Of a DNA stretch of 33,873 nt, positions 16,176 to 24,818 are shown piece by piece. Under the pieces are notes generated by a model. It searched no databases. It was not told the origin of the DNA and saw only the letters and a list, made by a program, of their open reading frames with translations. Origin of the DNA: Bacteroidales bacterium. Its GTDB lineage: Bacteria > Bacteroidota > Bacteroidia > Bacteroidales > UBA7960. A program made the position numbers and the translations under genes. The DNA is taken from NCBI GenBank assembly GCA_007122505.1, contig SKTQ01000041.1, forward strand, positions 1 through 33,873. Direction: 5' to 3'. Within the stretch, counting starts at the first letter, position 1. Each line of letters begins with the position of its first letter.

Positions 16176-19100
16176 ATGAAAGCTATGGGATTGACTCGAT
16201 ATTTTAGGTTGTTGATATCATTTATGATAATCATTGTACTGGCACCCATTGAAAGTTCAGGTCAGTATTTTGGTCGTAACCGGCCAAGTTATCAGCGTTT
16301 TGATTTTCACATGCATCAAACGCCCCACTTTGATATCTACCACTATTTTGAAGATGACTCAGTGGTTACGGCTATTGCCAATACCTACGAGAAATGGTAC
16401 ATCAGGCTCCAGAAGGTTTTCAAAGATACCTTTGAAACGAGGAACCCCATTATTGTATATGCAAATCATCCCGATTTTCAGCAAACCACAGCCATAGGCG
16501 GCATGATTGGTATTGGCACATTGGGTGTTACGGAGGCACTCAGGAACAGGGTTGTTTCTCCAATCCTTGAAACAAATGCCGGTACTGACCACGTTATGGG
16601 TCACGAGCTTGTTCACGTCTTCCAGTTTCGGTCCATGTTTCTCAACGACTCACTCTCCCTGAACTCTTTGCGCAACTTGCCCTTGTGGCTTGTTGAAGGA
16701 ATGGCCGAATACTTTTCCATTGGCAGTGTCGATCCCCATACCGCCATGATCATGAGGGATGCCATCCATCAGGACAAGTTTCCGGATCTCCGTGACATGA
16801 CCCGCAGTTATGAGTATAATCCTTATCGCTTCGGGCATGCCTTTGTGGCGTTTTTTGGACGTACGTGGGGTGACTCCCTGATTGTTCCTTTGTTTTCGGA
16901 AACAGCCAAGTTTGGATATGAACGTGCAATGGAAAGGGTGGTTGGCTTGAGTGCCCGCACCGTGTCAACACTCTGGAAAACTGCCACAGAGAATCATTTT
17001 GCACCATTACTGGAAGATACCACTCGCCATGTGGCTGTTGGTCAGCGAATTCTTTCGAGAGACAATTCGGGAGCCATGAACCTGAGTCCTTCGGTAAGCC
17101 CCGACGGTACTATGGTAGCTTTCTTTTCAGAAAGAGACCTCATTTCCATAGACCTGTTCCTGGCCAATGCTCAAACCGGAGAAATCAAGCGCAAACTAGC
17201 CAGTGCAACCCGCTCCGGTGATATCGACGGCTACAACTTTTTTGAATCCATGGGAACCTGGTCGCCCGATGGCAGCAAGTTTATCCATGTTGCAGTTAAA
17301 CGGGGACGCAACTACCTAATAAAGGTAGATGTTAACAGGCCCCGGCGTACCAGGGAGATCCGCGTACCCGGAGTCCCTTCGCTCAATAATCCAAGCTGGT
17401 CTCCTGATGGAAGCTATTTGGTTTTCAACGGCCTGGTGGAAGGCCGTAACAATTTATTTAAGTTTAACCTGGAAACCAGGGAAGTTACCCAACTGACCAA
17501 CGACCGATATTCATATATCCACGCTTCTTTCTCACCGGATGGACGATGGTTGACCTTTGCCACCGACAGGCCCCAGTCAACACAAGCCGAAGATAAGCTA
17601 AACCTGAAGATGAACCTGGCCGTAATGGACCTCTCAGATCCCGACAGGCCCATTACAGTGCTGGATGTCTTCCCCGGAGCTGAAAACATTAACCCCGTCT
17701 TTACTCCCCAACAGGATGCCATTTATTTCTTGTCAAACAGTGACGGATTTCGTAATTTGTTTCTCTATGAAATGGAAACAGGGGATGTTTACCGGCTGAC
17801 TGATCTATATACTGGTATCAGCGGTATTACACATATGACCCCATCCATCAGTGTAGCAAGGGAAACCGGTGAAGTATTATACAGTCATTTTCAGAAAGGG
17901 GGATATTCCGTATACCGTGCACATCCCGATGAGTTTGACAGGGTACAGGTAGACCCTATGCAGCTGGATATGCATGCTGCAACCCTCCCACCCTATGAAC
18001 GCCTTGTGCCGGCCATCGTGGATGCCAGTCTTGCCATAGAGCCTATGGAACCCATCCTTCCCCCGGATGTTTTTGAGGAAAAACCATTTGACGGCCGCTT
18101 TGGACTGACATTTATCGGCAGTTCGGGTGTCGGTGTAGCGACCAACCGTTTTGGTACCGGTATGGCAGGAGGTGTAAGCATGATGTTCAGCGACATTATC
18201 GGAGACAACCAGTTGTTTACCACGCTGGCGGTGAACGGCGAGATATATGATTTTGGTGGAATGGTTGGCTATCTCAATCAGAAGAGCCGTATCAACTGGG
18301 GTGCTTCGGTTTCCCACATTCCCTACACATTTAATACATTGAGATTTATACGGGATACCCTTATGACAGAACAGGGGCCCGTGGGCGTGGATAACCTGCA
18401 GCTGCTGACGCAACGAACGTTTGAAGACCAGCTGGGATTATTTGCCTCTTTCCCCATCAGCACCACCCGCCGTATCGAAGCAGGCGCCAGCGTTGCCTGG
18501 TATTACTTCCGGATTGATGCCATCAACAATTATTATTTTCAGGGCTTCCGTGTTGGTGAAGAAAGGGAGCGCCTTGATGCCCCCGACGGGTTTAACCTTC
18601 AGCGTGTGAACCTTGCATACGTTGGCGATAACTCCTTTTTCGGGATGGCATCTCCCATGGCAGGCTTCCGCTATCGGCTCAGCGGTGAACGGATGTTTGG
18701 AGAAATAAACATGTACAACGTGGTGGCCGATTACCGGCATTATCTCCGCAGACATCCCTTTACTTTTGCCTTCAGGGGTATACACTATGGACGCTATGGC
18801 AAAAATGCCGACAACAGCCTTTTTTATCCGTTGTATCTGGGTTATCCGGGATTTGTCAGGGGGTATGATTATACCACACTCCGCCAGATCGAGAAAACCT
18901 TTGATGATGCATTTACATTTGAACAGCTTCTTGGCAGCAGGGTGATGCTTGGCGGGCTGGAAATTCGTGTGCCATTTACCGGCCCGGAACAACTTGCACT
19001 TATCTCCAGCGGATTCTTCTTTACGGAGCTTGCATGGTTCCTGGACGCGGGGGTAGCGTGGACAGGCGATACACGCATTACGCTTGACCCATCAAAAGGT

Positions 19101-19259
19101 ATGGACCCCGGCCGTCGTTTCCCTGTGTTCAGTACCGGTCCATCTCTTCGTATCAACCTCTTTGGAGCACTCATTCTTGAACCCTACCTGGCATTTCCGT
19201 TCCACACAAGAGGCATCAGAGAAGGCGTGTGGGGGCTGAACTTCTTGCCAGGTTGGTAA
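16176..19259 (+). CDS. Secreted gluzincin peptidase fused to a TolB-like propeller and an Omp85-like barrel
   Basis: 1027 residues. A signal peptide occupies about 1-29 (hydrophobic 11-24, ending SSGQ). Residues about 40-285 form a Peptidase-MA-like gluzincin domain with HELVH at 143-147 and the downstream zinc ligand in WLVEGMAEY (Glu174 or Glu178). Residues about 300-585 contain repeated SPDG motifs (VSPDGTMVAF, WSPDGSKF, WSPDGSYLVF, FSPDGRWLTF) of a TolB/PD40 beta-propeller. The last ~380 residues alternate as barrel strands and carry GYPGFVRGYDY, resembling the conserved R-G-Y strand of Omp85/BamA-type barrels. The likely location is the outer membrane, with the peptidase and propeller on one side. 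No POTRA domains are visible. A start at the second ATG (16185) is equally possible. Genes of similar layout are annotated in Bacteroidota, but the role is unknown. Confidence 0.85.
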   Translation: MKAMGLTRYFRLLISFMIIIVLAPIESSGQYFGRNRPSYQRFDFHMHQTPHFDIYHYFEDDSVVTAIANTYEKWYIRLQKVFKDTFETRNPIIVYANHPDFQQTTAIGGMIGIGTLGVTEALRNRVVSPILETNAGTDHVMGHELVHVFQFRSMFLNDSLSLNSLRNLPLWLVEGMAEYFSIGSVDPHTAMIMRDAIHQDKFPDLRDMTRSYEYNPYRFGHAFVAFFGRTWGDSLIVPLFSETAKFGYERAMERVVGLSARTVSTLWKTATENHFAPLLEDTTRHVAVGQRILSRDNSGAMNLSPSVSPDGTMVAFFSERDLISIDLFLANAQTGEIKRKLASATRSGDIDGYNFFESMGTWSPDGSKFIHVAVKRGRNYLIKVDVNRPRRTREIRVPGVPSLNNPSWSPDGSYLVFNGLVEGRNNLFKFNLETREVTQLTNDRYSYIHASFSPDGRWLTFATDRPQSTQAEDKLNLKMNLAVMDLSDPDRPITVLDVFPGAENINPVFTPQQDAIYFLSNSDGFRNLFLYEMETGDVYRLTDLYTGISGITHMTPSISVARETGEVLYSHFQKGGYSVYRAHPDEFDRVQVDPMQLDMHAATLPPYERLVPAIVDASLAIEPMEPILPPDVFEEKPFDGRFGLTFIGSSGVGVATNRFGTGMAGGVSMMFSDIIGDNQLFTTLAVNGEIYDFGGMVGYLNQKSRINWGASVSHIPYTFNTLRFIRDTLMTEQGPVGVDNLQLLTQRTFEDQLGLFASFPISTTRRIEAGASVAWYYFRIDAINNYYFQGFRVGEERERLDAPDGFNLQRVNLAYVGDNSFFGMASPMAGFRYRLSGERMFGEINMYNVVADYRHYLRRHPFTFAFRGIHYGRYGKNADNSLFYPLYLGYPGFVRGYDYTTLRQIEKTFDDAFTFEQLLGSRVMLGGLEIRVPFTGPEQLALISSGFFFTELAWFLDAGVAWTGDTRITLDPSKGMDPGRRFPVFSTGPSLRINLFGALILEPYLAFPFHTRGIREGVWGLNFLPGW

Positions 19260-19263
19260 AGGT

Positions 19264-19346
19264 AAATGTGTAAATTAGCTGATGTGCAAATGTGCAAATT
19301 AGCTGATGTGCAAATATGTAAATTAGCTGATGTGCAAATGTGCTGA
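19264..19346. repeat. 24-bp tandem repeat, three full copies plus a partial
   Basis: Units at 19264-19287, 19288-19311 and 19312-19335 are near-identical (AAATGTGYAAATTAGC followed by TGATGTGC), with a truncated fourth unit to about 19346. The array starts a few bases after the peptidase-barrel stop codon. Its words (ATGTGCAAA, AATTAGCT) recur in reverse orientation at 19876-20022. Confidence 0.9.
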
Positions 19347-19360
19347 TTTTATGGAGGGGT

Positions 19361-19714
19361 TTATTTGGGGATTCGTTTTTTTGTTGTGGAGATTATTTTT
19401 CCAAGAATCTTTTTAATACCAGCTATTTCACTAAGCAAGCCTCCGGGATTCGGATAGTTCTCAGATGATTCACATAATAACAACCAATATTCGGTTTCTT
19501 CGGCTTCTTTGCCCGCGATTTTTATTTTGTGACAAAAGTCAGCAACGCTCTCAGCGTTTTGTGCTTCACGGATTGATGCACCAACAGATGTTCCTGCTTT
19601 CATTAATTGATTTGCAATGACAAACTTCCTTTGCTGTTCAAGCAATTCACAGTATTTGATTATATTCAAAGCAAAAGAAAAACTTATTTCTAAAACCGCA
19701 TTCTTTTGAGCCAT
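19361..19714 (-). CDS. Four-helix-bundle protein (23S rRNA intervening-sequence / Avd-like family)
   Basis: A 117-residue protein, entirely helical by composition. It has the family pattern F-x-x-N-I-I-K-Y near the N terminus, then Q-L-M-K-A-G-T-S-V-G-A-S-I-R-E-A (about residues 36-51) and E-A-E-E-T-E-Y-W-L (about 69-77), which match the four-helix-bundle family first seen in rRNA intervening sequences. The biochemical role is unknown; the related Avd protein assists diversity-generating reverse transcriptases, but no reverse transcriptase is present here. I chose the ATG at 19714; the longer frame begins with TTG at 19744 next to a TATCTTTG element (19760-19753). The gene sits between two inverted repeat arrays, and its AT-rich sequence differs from its neighbours, so it may be a mobile or recently acquired passenger. 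Confidence 0.88.
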   Translation of the reverse strand: MAQKNAVLEISFSFALNIIKYCELLEQQRKFVIANQLMKAGTSVGASIREAQNAESVADFCHKIKIAGKEAEETEYWLLLCESSENYPNPGGLLSEIAGIKKILGKIISTTKKRIPK

Positions 19715-19875
19715 TATTTGATGAATATGAGTGTTGTCATACAAATATTCATCAAAGATAATTAAAAAATATTTGATATTAAAAAAACATATTTTTATTG
19801 CAAAAAACTGTTATATTTAAACCACTAACAAACCACCGACTAATTATCATACCCCCTCACTAAACCACCTCTCCA

Positions 19876-20022
19876 TGCGTACATTTACACATTTGCACAT
19901 TGGTAGATTTGCTCATTGATACATTGGTACAATAGCTAATTGGTAAATTTACCCATTGATAGATTGGCACCTTGCACATTTGCAAATTGATACATTGGTA
20001 CGTTTACAAATTTGCACATTTA
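19876..20022. repeat. Degenerate array of ACATTTGCACATTGG-like words
   Basis: About 147 nt made of short related words (ACATTTGCACATT, GATACATTGGTA, AATAGCTAATTGG, CATTGATAGATTGG) with a loose spacing of 10-12 nt. Read on the minus strand, the words are the ATGTGCAAA / AATTAGCT words of the 19264-19346 array. The last copy runs into the stop codon of the symporter gene. Confidence 0.8.
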
Positions 20023-21537
20023 CTCATCGGTTTTCACTTCCTCCATCGCCTTGGCCAGCGACGTTTCTTTTGTGTAAAAGCGTCCCCATTTGGTCGACGG
20101 ATCGGGTTTCGTGGCCAGTGAAACGATGATCAGAGCGAGGATGGAAGCGCTGGCTGCGGGCAGGATGATGTATTGCTCGCTTAACAGTTGTGTGCCGTAC
20201 AAGTTTGACATGATGGAGTTGGTAATAGTGATGAAAAGGGTGACGCCCATACCGGTAGCGATTGAAGCCACGCCACCGGATACGGTCACCCGTTTCCACA
20301 GGAATGCCGCCAGAAGGGCAGGAGTAAGGCCTGCCCCAACCATGGTATAAGCGGTTAGTGCCATAGCCAGAATGGTTTCGAACTGCGTGAGGATCAAATA
20401 AGCCAGTAAGCCCAGCAAAACCACCATCACACGCTGAAACACCACGATCATTTTGGGATCTGCAGTTTTATTGATAAACCGTTGGTAAACATCCCTGGTG
20501 AGGTTGGTAGATGGTGTCAGCAGGAAACTGTTGCCTGTCGAGGTGATGATGGCTACAGATGCTGCCAGCAAAAGCAACCCTCCCCATACCGGCAACCCCA
20601 CTTCAGTGCTGTATCGCGCTGTATGCAGGATAATCCTCTCCGCATTTTCTGCAGCCAGGAAAAGTTCAGTTGAGCTTAATCGTTCCATCACATTAAAATG
20701 GCTGAAAGCGAATATTGCCAGTGAAGCCAGGGCTGTTTCCACCACAATGGTTCCTGAAACCCAAAAAACAACGGCTTTTTTTGCTGATTTTTCGTTTCGT
20801 GCAGAAAAGAACTTTTGGTACATATTGGACTCGCCGAGCAGGAGAAAGAAGGTAGGTAAAAATATCCCCATTGCCCAGAAAAAGTTTTTGTCGCCAAAAA
20901 TCTTGAAGTGCGACGGATCCAGTGTTGCTGTGAGGTGTTCGGCGCCACCGATATTGATGAACACGATGGGCGCTGCCACAAGCATTGCCACCGTAATCAC
21001 GGCTCCGTTGATGACGTCCACTGAGACAATTGATAACATCCCCGCAAAGGCGGTGAAGGTAATGATAAATGCCGCGGTTAGCAACACACCCTGCCACTCA
21101 GGAATGCCGGCAACCAGGTCCAGGACAAATCCGCCGGCACGGAACTGATATCCCACGATGGTTGTATAAGCGATCACGATCACGATGGTGCCGAGGATTC
21201 GTGCGTATTTGTTGTATCTCAGCTCCAGAATGTCCGGCACGGTGTATTCAGCGATACGGCGCACACGGGCAGCCAGGAAGAAAACAATGATGATGCCTAT
21301 CCATGCACCTGCTGCCATCCAAAGTTCGGAGAACCCCACTTTTACAGCCAGTCCGGCGCCGGCCAGCAAACTGCCTGACCCCATCCAGGTACAAAGCAGT
21401 GTGCCTACCAGACGGGCGGTTGACACCGAGCGCCCGGCAACCATAAAATCTTCCTGGTTTTTAACCCTGAAACTCTTGTAAATGGAAATGCTCATCAGCA
21501 AAACCAGGTATCCGATAACAACCCACAGGAATATCAT
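20020..21537 (-). CDS. Sodium:solute symporter (SSS family)
   Basis: A 505-residue inner-membrane protein with about 13 hydrophobic helices and SSS landmarks: an early DFMVAGRSVS (about residues 30-39), a GSGSLLAGAG helix (53-62) that is part of the first broken helix, RRIAEYTVPDILELRY (about 92-107), and the long central GESNMYQKFFSAR segment (about 234-246). It probably imports a small organic solute with sodium; pantothenate-, proline- and acetate-type members all share these features and the substrate is not clear. Its stop codon lies inside the repeat array on its downstream side. A TACCTTTG element (21585-21578) upstream of the ATG fits the -7 consensus. No partner gene is adjacent. Confidence 0.92.
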   Translation of the reverse strand: MIFLWVVIGYLVLLMSISIYKSFRVKNQEDFMVAGRSVSTARLVGTLLCTWMGSGSLLAGAGLAVKVGFSELWMAAGAWIGIIIVFFLAARVRRIAEYTVPDILELRYNKYARILGTIVIVIAYTTIVGYQFRAGGFVLDLVAGIPEWQGVLLTAAFIITFTAFAGMLSIVSVDVINGAVITVAMLVAAPIVFINIGGAEHLTATLDPSHFKIFGDKNFFWAMGIFLPTFFLLLGESNMYQKFFSARNEKSAKKAVVFWVSGTIVVETALASLAIFAFSHFNVMERLSSTELFLAAENAERIILHTARYSTEVGLPVWGGLLLLAASVAIITSTGNSFLLTPSTNLTRDVYQRFINKTADPKMIVVFQRVMVVLLGLLAYLILTQFETILAMALTAYTMVGAGLTPALLAAFLWKRVTVSGGVASIATGMGVTLFITITNSIMSNLYGTQLLSEQYIILPAASASILALIIVSLATKPDPSTKWGRFYTKETSLAKAMEEVKTDE

Positions 21538-21712
21538 AATCAGTAGTTTTAGTTTGGTTCGTTTTTTACACTGCGGACAAAGGTAAAAATTTTTGTTTTT
21601 AAAATCCTGTTCTGCATTTTTTTCAAGCTCCCAGGTTACCTGTTTAATGCCTTAACAAATGGACTGCTTGCTTCTATTTACCTTTTGCTTGTCGGCCTTA
21701 AATCAAATTGAT

Positions 21713-21824
21713 CCTCTTTGCGCTTTGCGTGAATTATTTTGCGGCCTTAGCGAGGAAGAAAAATTCCGCGCAAAGATCGCTGAGATAAAGACACGCAAAG
21801 AAAATGTACCAATTTATCAATGAT
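21713..21824. repeat. Diverged copy of the TTTGCG/CGCAAAG composite repeat
   Basis: CTCTTTGCGCTTTGCG, TTGCGGCCTTAGCGAGG, CGCGCAAAGAT and CACGCAAAGAAAATGTACC appear in the same order as at 9544-9660 and 24291-24400. This copy is the most diverged of the three and runs directly into the 216-nt direct repeat. Confidence 0.7.
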
Positions 21825-22040
21825 AAAATGTATCAATGATTCGATTATCAATGATCAATGAAAAATTTTTGTTATGATTGACTGATCAAGCCCGGCCTAT
21901 AGAGGTGGTGGCAAATCAGTTCCCGTTTTCCTGCCTGCTTCATACTTTTTATCCTGTGCCAACATTTTACTGCATACTGCCTACTGCTTACTAACTACTT
22001 TTTACTTTCACCCCCTCGCCCCTCTCTCTTTCGCCCCCTC
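21825..22040. repeat. ~216-nt direct repeat, left copy
   Basis: Aligned by hand to 24461-24675, this copy differs at four bases and one single-base gap. It begins at AAAATGTATCAATGATTCG, contains CTATAGAGGTGGTGGCAAAT and ends in a pyrimidine-rich CTCGCCCCTCT / TCGCCCCCTC tail. It has no convincing open frame. The two copies bracket the helix-hairpin-helix gene. Confidence 0.95.
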
Positions 22041-22074
22041 CCTCATTCTCCACCTCACATCGACTTACCTTAAC

Positions 22075-24162
22075 CTAAAACCGCAACCGAATTTGTGCTT
22101 TAACTTCCGTGCGGGTGTTTTCGTCAATGGTCTCCAGTCCGGAACCTGACGAATTTCGGTTGGTATAGGTAGTGTTTGCCAATCGCATGTATATATCCAC
22201 TTGTCTGTGAACGCGGTATCTGATCAGTAAATACGTGCGAAACCCTTTGTCTGAGTAGAAGGGAAATGAGAAGGCATACAACACATCATGCTCATAGGCA
22301 TATATACGTGAATCAAACCCGTCTGTGTCAAAAAGTGCATATCTGATGGTTATGGCAAAAGGACTGGAAAGGTTGCGGTAGAGGATGTCCTGGTAAACCA
22401 TATATCCCTTTTGTATTTCGTCGCCGTAGCGGTGATGGATCATTTCCAGCCTGTTTCTTATGGAAACAGTTTGACTTACCGCATATGAAAGGTGAAGCCG
22501 GAATTGTGTCCGGACCACATCTTCCAGGTGCCTGATCATGACCGGATCCCTGGTATTGAGTGGTTTGGTTTTTTGCCGGAAGCGCGCGATCAGTTCGGTG
22601 TTGCGAGCCGGCCGGTAGTGGAGGCTGACAAGGTAATCGCTGCCCATAGATGGCATGTATGTTCTGAACTTCATCCAGGGAAATCTAAAATGATCGGCAA
22701 ATGCATGTATTCGGATGGTTGGAGTCAGCCTGACGGATGTTCCGACATATACCCCGGATTCATTGGCTGCCCGTGTGTTTTCGCCGAATGAAGCAGTCAT
22801 GGGGTTCTGGTATGCTCGGTCGTAGTGCCGCCATGCTAACGAAAAGGAAACCCTTCTGTGCAGACTGATCATGAGTCCATTTAGAAAAGCAACCCTGCCA
22901 TTGTTTCCCATGGACACTTCGCCGAACAGATTGATATTGTGTGCGAGGTACTGATAATCGAAACCCATTGCCTGAAAATAATGATGGCTGAAATCGAACT
23001 GGTTATAAAATGAAAGATTTCGCTGGTATTGGGCTGCCAGTTGCATGTGGTAAGCGGTGACTCCAAGACTTAACCGGTTTTTTTGAAATCCAAGATTGCC
23101 TCCCCAAATGGTTTCCAGCACTGCATTTTTTCCTTCAAGCTCACGGGGTGTCCTATGGAGTCCGGATTGCTGCAGGCTACTGATGACCATGGGATTCCCT
23201 TCATCATCGGCGGGAGCAATAACGTTGGCATCACGATGTTTGGAGGAAAAGAAGCCGGTCAGCCGGAACGGTCCCCACCGAGTTGTTGCACCAACTCCGC
23301 GCATAAAGTTGTTTTCATCCACAGAGGTGTATTGACGAAGGCCGGGCCCGTTCTTTTTCACAGCAATGGCTTCAGCGCTTTTCCCGAAAGCCATGCCAGA
23401 CCACAATGTAAGCCCCTGCCCGAATTGTGCCTGGTAGTCGCCAACTGACAAGGCACTTATCCGCCCAAAATCACGCAGATGCAGGTGTGCCGAATAAAAG
23501 TCAAAACCCCTGGGTTGGGACCCCCTGAAAAACTCTTCCCCCGGATCTTTTTCTGCGGTAATTCCGAAACTGATATTCTGATACCATGTAAATCGGTATC
23601 GGCTGTACAGCCGATAGGGACTGCCTAAGTATCTGGCGTTTGGATTAGCATGAAGCTCTTCCGGGTCAATAGGCGCATAGCCTCTTTGTTCTTCAAACAG
23701 CTGCTGGTAGCGAAGAAAAAAAACATGGCTGCCATCGCGGAGCATGCTGTCGAACCTGAAATGCCGGCGCGGATGATCATCCGACAAGGTTACAAAAGGC
23801 AACATCGTTTCAATGGTTTGCATGTCGAAACCATCAATGGTTTGCAATTCATATATACTGATGAGTTGTCCGTGTTCCTTTATATGAAGCAAAAGATTGC
23901 TGATCTGGATGTCGTTTAGCATATAAAGCTGTCTTAACTCCTCCGTATGGGTGTTGTTGAGATTTATCGGCCTCGACAGCAGCCATTCCAGTTCCTCTGC
24001 CAGGGCTGCGAATTCTGCACCGTCAGCCTCCGACATTTCAACAAGACTTTCTACATGCTGCATCAGTTGTTCCTGTGCATTCTCCTGCCCCTCCTGGGCA
24101 TGAAGGATTTGGTGAAATGAACAAATTCCGGTTAGTATCAGGATGATCAATGAGTTTTTCAT
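22075..24162 (-). CDS. Helix-hairpin-helix outer-membrane barrel protein (ComEA-like N-terminal domain)
   Basis: 695 residues from the ATG at 24162; a longer frame starts with TTG at 24180. A signal peptide covers residues 1 to about 22 (ending LHAQ). Residues about 60-130 carry helix-hairpin-helix repeats (PINLNNTHTEELRQLYML, then ISIYELQTIDGFDMQTIETM), similar to the ComEA DNA-binding region, although the domain may serve protein contacts here. The remaining ~550 residues are rich in alternating aromatic strands (YRFTWYQNISFGI, VGDYQAQFGQGLTLWSGM) and end in an outer-membrane-type AQIRLRF terminus with a final Phe. The architecture is common in Bacteroidota and its function is unknown; DNA uptake is sometimes suggested from the ComEA likeness. 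The gene lies between two copies of a 216-nt direct repeat, so recombination between them would delete it cleanly. Confidence 0.85.
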   Translation of the reverse strand: MKNSLIILILTGICSFHQILHAQEGQENAQEQLMQHVESLVEMSEADGAEFAALAEELEWLLSRPINLNNTHTEELRQLYMLNDIQISNLLLHIKEHGQLISIYELQTIDGFDMQTIETMLPFVTLSDDHPRRHFRFDSMLRDGSHVFFLRYQQLFEEQRGYAPIDPEELHANPNARYLGSPYRLYSRYRFTWYQNISFGITAEKDPGEEFFRGSQPRGFDFYSAHLHLRDFGRISALSVGDYQAQFGQGLTLWSGMAFGKSAEAIAVKKNGPGLRQYTSVDENNFMRGVGATTRWGPFRLTGFFSSKHRDANVIAPADDEGNPMVISSLQQSGLHRTPRELEGKNAVLETIWGGNLGFQKNRLSLGVTAYHMQLAAQYQRNLSFYNQFDFSHHYFQAMGFDYQYLAHNINLFGEVSMGNNGRVAFLNGLMISLHRRVSFSLAWRHYDRAYQNPMTASFGENTRAANESGVYVGTSVRLTPTIRIHAFADHFRFPWMKFRTYMPSMGSDYLVSLHYRPARNTELIARFRQKTKPLNTRDPVMIRHLEDVVRTQFRLHLSYAVSQTVSIRNRLEMIHHRYGDEIQKGYMVYQDILYRNLSSPFAITIRYALFDTDGFDSRIYAYEHDVLYAFSFPFYSDKGFRTYLLIRYRVHRQVDIYMRLANTTYTNRNSSGSGLETIDENTRTEVKAQIRLRF

Positions 24163-24224
24163 TTGTTTTTCATTTTGCAACTAACTGTGTTGCGGTCTTT
24201 TATAGATTATTTTTAAGCTGCCCC

Positions 24225-24460
24225 TTCAGGGCGTTCCGTTTAACACCGCAAATCCTCTCACAGTTGCTGCGAATGCATAATACAGCCTTTCTTTGCGCGT
24301 TTTGCGTGATTTAACTTTTGCGGCCTTTGCGAGGAAAAAAGAGCAATAGCGGATTTCGGTTGATTTTTTCACCGCAAAGACGCAGAGCACGCAAAGAAAA
24401 TGTACCAATTTATTAATGTGAAAATGTACCAATTTATTAATGTGAAAATGTACCAATGTG
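24225..24460. repeat. Composite repeat: CCCTTCAGGG segment, TTTGCG/CGCAAAG arms and AATGT(A/G) word array
   Basis: CCCCTTCAGGGCGTTCCGTT (24224-24243) repeats the segment at 9450-9465. CTTTGCGCGTTTTGCG (24291-24306) and CGCAGAGCACGCAAAG (24381-24396) form the inverted arms. The words ATGTACCAATTTATTAATGTGA then recur (24401-24460) with a period of about 23 nt. This copy is closely similar to 9540-9660. Confidence 0.8.
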
Positions 24461-24675
24461 AAAATGTATCAATGATTCGATTATGAATGATCAATGAAAA
24501 ATTTTTGTTATGATTGACTGATCAAGCCCTGCCTATAGAGGTGGTGGCAAATCAGTTCCCGTTTTCCTGCCTGCTGCATACTTTTTATCCTGTGCCAACA
24601 TTTTACTGCATACTGCCTACTGCTTACTAACTACTTTTACTTTCACCCCCTCGCCCCTCTATCTTTCGCCCCCTC
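24461..24675. repeat. ~216-nt direct repeat, right copy
   Basis: The partner of 21825-22040, in the same orientation. The sequence after it (24676-24735) holds pyrimidine-rich units and CTCCCAGTTCCCAGTTCCCAG, related to the AGCTCCC array near 10 kb. From there to the PorV-like gene (24819) no gene is seen. Confidence 0.95.
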
Positions 24676-24818
24676 TCTCCCTCTCTCCTTCGTCCTCCCA
24701 GCTCCCAGTTCCCAGTTCCCAGCTCTCATAATCAATCTCCCTTGTGCGTAAAACTCAAATACCCGGCTAATTTCATGCATACACACATTTTGAAGTGTTA
24801 AAAATGCTGTTTCCACCA

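Noticed and set aside
19361..19714. Diversity-generating retroelement accessory gene (avd)
   Set aside because: The protein belongs to the same broad four-helix-bundle family, but no reverse transcriptase, template repeat or variable repeat was seen in the window.
24226..24456. Minus-strand 76-codon frame with repeated VHFHINKL
   Set aside because: It is produced by the AATGTGAAAATGTACC word array and the dispersed repeat; no start signal or family match.
21825..24675. Composite transposon bounded by insertion sequences
   Set aside because: The flanking 216-nt repeats encode no transposase, lack terminal inverted repeats that I can see, and show no obvious target-site duplication.
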